From NCBI GenBank assembly GCA_031271325.1, contig JAISVY010000158.1:1-7068 (forward strand): DNA of 7,068 nt, written 5' to 3'. The first letter of the stretch is position 1, and the number at the start of each line of letters is the position of its first letter. Shown in pieces: positions 5,428 to 7,068 of this stretch. Made by a program: the position numbers and the translations under genes. The notes beneath the pieces were generated by a model. That model made no database searches. It saw nothing but the letters and a program-made list of their open reading frames with translations, and was not told where the DNA came from. The stretch comes from Oscillospiraceae bacterium (GTDB taxonomy: Bacteria > Bacillota > Clostridia > Oscillospirales > UBA929).

Positions 5428-6705
5428 ATGGCATATAACCCATTCACAAACGCGCAGGCTCAGTTTGATAAAGCGGCGGAGATGATCGGGCTTGAGCAGT
5501 CCGCGCGGGATTTGCTGCGCGAGCCGATGAAGGAGTTTCATTTCACGATTCCCGTGAAGATGGACGACGGCTCCACGAAAGTGTTCCGGGCGTTCCGCGT
5601 GAAACACAACGACGCGCGCGGTCCCGCGAAGGGCGGATTGCGGTTCCATCCCCACGAAACCGCCGACACGGTACGCGCGCTCTCGATGTGGATGACGTGG
5701 AAGTGCGCCGTGGTGGACATCCCGCTCGGCGGCGGCAAGGGCGGTGTGATCTGCGACCCGCGCAATATGTCGCTTGGTGAGCAGGAGCGCCTGTGCCGCG
5801 GGTTCGTGCGCCAATCCTTCTCACAGCTCGGTCCCAATATTGATGTGCCCGCGCCGGACGTGATGACGAACGGACAGCATATGCTGTGGATGCTGGATGA
5901 ATATGAAACCCTCGCGGGCGGGCGTTACCCCGGCGTGATCACCGGCAAACCGGTCGGTTCGGGCGGTTCGCTCGGGCGCACCGAAGCCACCGGCTATGGC
6001 GTCATATACGCGCTGCAAGACTTGTTAAACAACGAACATATCGATATAAAGAACACCACCGCGAGCATCCAAGGTTTCGGCAACGTCGGCGAGTACGCGG
6101 CGCGGCTGTTCGAAGAGCTGGGCGGTAAGGTTCTCTGTGTATCCTGCTATGACCAAGCGGACAAGACCTCTTACACATTCCGCAAAAAATCGGGCTGCGA
6201 TATTCAAGAACTTGCGAGCATCAAAGATTCGTTCGGCAGCATTGACAAAGACAAAGCCAAGTCTCTGGGTTACGAGATGCTCCCGGGCGGCGCATGGCTG
6301 ACGGAGGAGGTCGATATTCTGATTCCGGCGGCGCTGGAAAACCAGATCACTCCCGAAACCGTACCGCAGATTTCCAAGCGTGTTAAGGTCATCTGCGAAG
6401 CCGCCAACGGTCCCACCACGCCGGACAGCGACCCGCTGATTCAGGAGCGCGGCATCCTTCTGGTGCCCGATTTCCTCGCCAACGCGGGCGGCGTGACGGT
6501 CAGTTACTTTGAACAGGTGCAATGCAACATGAACTATTTCTGGAGCAAAGAGGAAGTGCTGGACAAACTCCGCCGCGCAATGTCCGGCGCGTTCAGCGCC
6601 GTCTACAACCTCGCGAAGGAGAAAAACGTGTATATGCGCGACGCGGCATACATGATCGCCATCGACCGCGTGAATACGGCGGTGAAACTGCGCGGTTGGA
6701 TTTGA
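5428..6705 (+). CDS. gdhA: NAD(P)-dependent glutamate dehydrogenase
   Basis: A 425-residue Glu/Leu/Phe/Val dehydrogenase-family enzyme of the length usual for hexameric RocG/GudB-type glutamate dehydrogenases. It interconverts glutamate with 2-oxoglutarate plus ammonia in the cytosol. Substrate domain: GPAKGGLRFHP (65-75), Lys92, and PLGGGKGGV (99-107) with catalytic Lys104; PAPDVMTN (141-148) with catalytic Asp144. Nucleotide domain: GRTEATGYGV (183-192), Rossmann GFGNVG (216-221), PAALENQI (300-307), CEAANGPTTP (323-332) and VPDFLANAGGVTVSYFEQVQ (346-365). The usual VSD after the second Rossmann strand reads VSC here (238-240), so cofactor preference is uncertain. I chose ATG 5428 because GGAGG (5414-5418) is 9 nt away; ATG 5419 directly abuts GGAGG and is too close. 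It is apparently monocistronic, ending before a strong hairpin. Glutamate specificity is inferred from overall similarity. Confidence 0.95.
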   Translation: MAYNPFTNAQAQFDKAAEMIGLEQSARDLLREPMKEFHFTIPVKMDDGSTKVFRAFRVKHNDARGPAKGGLRFHPHETADTVRALSMWMTWKCAVVDIPLGGGKGGVICDPRNMSLGEQERLCRGFVRQSFSQLGPNIDVPAPDVMTNGQHMLWMLDEYETLAGGRYPGVITGKPVGSGGSLGRTEATGYGVIYALQDLLNNEHIDIKNTTASIQGFGNVGEYAARLFEELGGKVLCVSCYDQADKTSYTFRKKSGCDIQELASIKDSFGSIDKDKAKSLGYEMLPGGAWLTEEVDILIPAALENQITPETVPQISKRVKVICEAANGPTTPDSDPLIQERGILLVPDFLANAGGVTVSYFEQVQCNMNYFWSKEEVLDKLRRAMSGAFSAVYNLAKEKNVYMRDAAYMIAIDRVNTAVKLRGWI

Positions 6706-6729
6706 GTTGATTCAGAAATAATTAATAAC

Positions 6730-6760
6730 ACTTGGGGGTGCACACAGTGCACCCCCAAGT
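6730..6760. terminator. 14-bp perfect hairpin after gdhA
   Basis: The arms at 6730-6743 and 6747-6760 are perfectly complementary over 14 bp (core GGGGGTGCAC / GTGCACCCCC) with an ACA loop, 24 nt after the gdhA stop. The stem is very stable, but no T-run follows directly: the nearest is TTTTT at about 6774. It may be a transcript-stabilising or atypical terminator hairpin, or a small dispersed palindrome. Confidence 0.5.
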
Positions 6761-6855
6761 TGCAGACAAAGCCGTTTTTGCCCCGAGCGAAGCGAGCTGT
6801 CAGGTAAAGAAAACTGGAGCAAAATCGCAATTTTTGGTATGTTGTTCAGTAGTAC

Positions 6856-6903
6856 CTAAATACCCGTCTCAAATGCTTTACGAAGTGCTTCATTGATAGC
6901 CAT
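6856..6903 (-). CDS. 15-residue micro-ORF with a strong ribosome site
   Basis: On the minus strand AAAAGGAG stands about 8 nt before an ATG at 6903. The frame reads MAINEALRKAFETGI and then TAG. The peptide could form an amphipathic helix. I do not recognise it. It lies between the transposase end and the gdhA hairpin in AT-richer DNA. It could be a short leader peptide, the surviving N-terminus of a decayed gene, or chance. No continuation of a longer protein is evident after the stop. Confidence 0.25.
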   Translation of the reverse strand: MAINEALRKAFETGI

Positions 6904-6950
6904 AGTTCTTTTCTCCTTTTCATTTTTATGGGTAAGGAGATAAAGAGCTC

Positions 6951-7068
6951 TTAGAACCTGTATTCACAAGCGTCTAAGAAGGGTATGGATGTGCGAGATT
7001 TTGATAACAGCTTCAGCCGAATCCACGGTGATCTCATAGTCCTTACTGAGGCGACGAGAGTGGTTGAG
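6951..7068 (-). mobile_element. Insertion sequence, 3' end (boundary approximate)
   Basis: The transposase fragment implies that one end of an insertion sequence lies in the window, just past the stop at 6964. TTAG at 6951-6954 fits the YTAR target preferred by part of the IS5 family, and AACCTG just inside it could be the terminal repeat. The other end is not visible, so neither the repeat nor a target duplication can be confirmed. Confidence 0.4.
6964..7068 (-). CDS. IS5-family-type transposase, C-terminal fragment
   Basis: The last 34 codons of a gene entering from beyond the window end, with a TGA stop at 6966-6964. The peptide RRLSKDYEITVDSAEAVIKI continues to a final HTLLRRL. This is the characteristic C-terminus of DDE transposases of the IS5 superfamily, in which R(R/F).L.KDYE follows the catalytic Glu region and a run ending LLRRL closes the protein. 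The catalytic residues lie outside. The subgroup is not determinable from 34 residues. Confidence 0.75.
   Translation of the reverse strand, partial: LNHSRRLSKDYEITVDSAEAVIKISHIHTLLRRL

Noticed and set aside
6781..6798. GAGCGAAGCGAG motif as a hairpin
   Set aside because: It is a mirror repeat, not an inverted repeat, so it cannot form a stem.
1..7068. CRISPR array, tRNA or rRNA genes, toxin-antitoxin pair or phage module
   Set aside because: No regularly spaced repeats, no RNA-gene signatures and no paired small genes of these types were seen. The Uma2 protein alone is not evidence of a defence system.

Overview
The window looks like ordinary chromosomal DNA from a GC-rich member of the Clostridia, probably an uncultured Oscillospiraceae/Ruminococcaceae-type bacterium. 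This is an inference. It rests on GGAGG-type ribosome binding sites before most genes, sigma-A-like promoters, a Gram-positive style aspartokinase, DUF421, bacterial PH and Uma2 proteins, and a dispersed-type GTAGGGGCG palindrome.

Layout. Bases 2-193 (+) are the last 63 codons of a response-regulator receiver domain. Bases 194-411 hold no gene but contain a small hairpin and an 82-bp double-hairpin inverted repeat. A DUF421 membrane protein (412-1119, -) faces away from a phosphoglycerate-mutase-family enzyme (1255-2436, +), with a promoter and a hairpin between them. A minus-strand gene run follows: smpB (4803-5261), a bacterial PH-domain protein (4364-4768), aspartate kinase lysC (3138-4343) and a Uma2-family protein (2476-3093). 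Spacings are 34, 20 and 44 nt, so a single transcript is plausible, ending at a weak terminator at 2437-2462. A 166-bp divergent control region (5262-5427) separates smpB from a glutamate dehydrogenase gene (5428-6705, +). That gene has an exact TTGACA / TATAAT promoter and is followed by a 14-bp perfect hairpin. Bases 6706-6963 are visibly more AT-rich and carry only a 15-codon micro-ORF. The window ends in the C-terminus of an IS5-type transposase (6964-7068, -).

How the genes relate. Aspartokinase starts the Asp-to-Lys/Thr/Met pathway. The neighbouring phosphomutase-like enzyme may belong to the subfamily proposed as an alternative homoserine kinase, which would be a later step of the threonine branch. 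Glutamate dehydrogenase supplies or consumes glutamate, the amino donor for aspartate. SmpB acts in ribosome rescue and has no metabolic link to these.

Most interesting points: a strong internal ribosome binding site in lysC exactly placed to make a separate regulatory beta subunit; compensatory base changes between the two halves of the 308-389 repeat; paired inverted repeats over the -35 elements of the divergent smpB and gdhA promoters; and the apgM-like/lysC linkage. I see no CRISPR array, RNA gene or clear undescribed multi-gene system.
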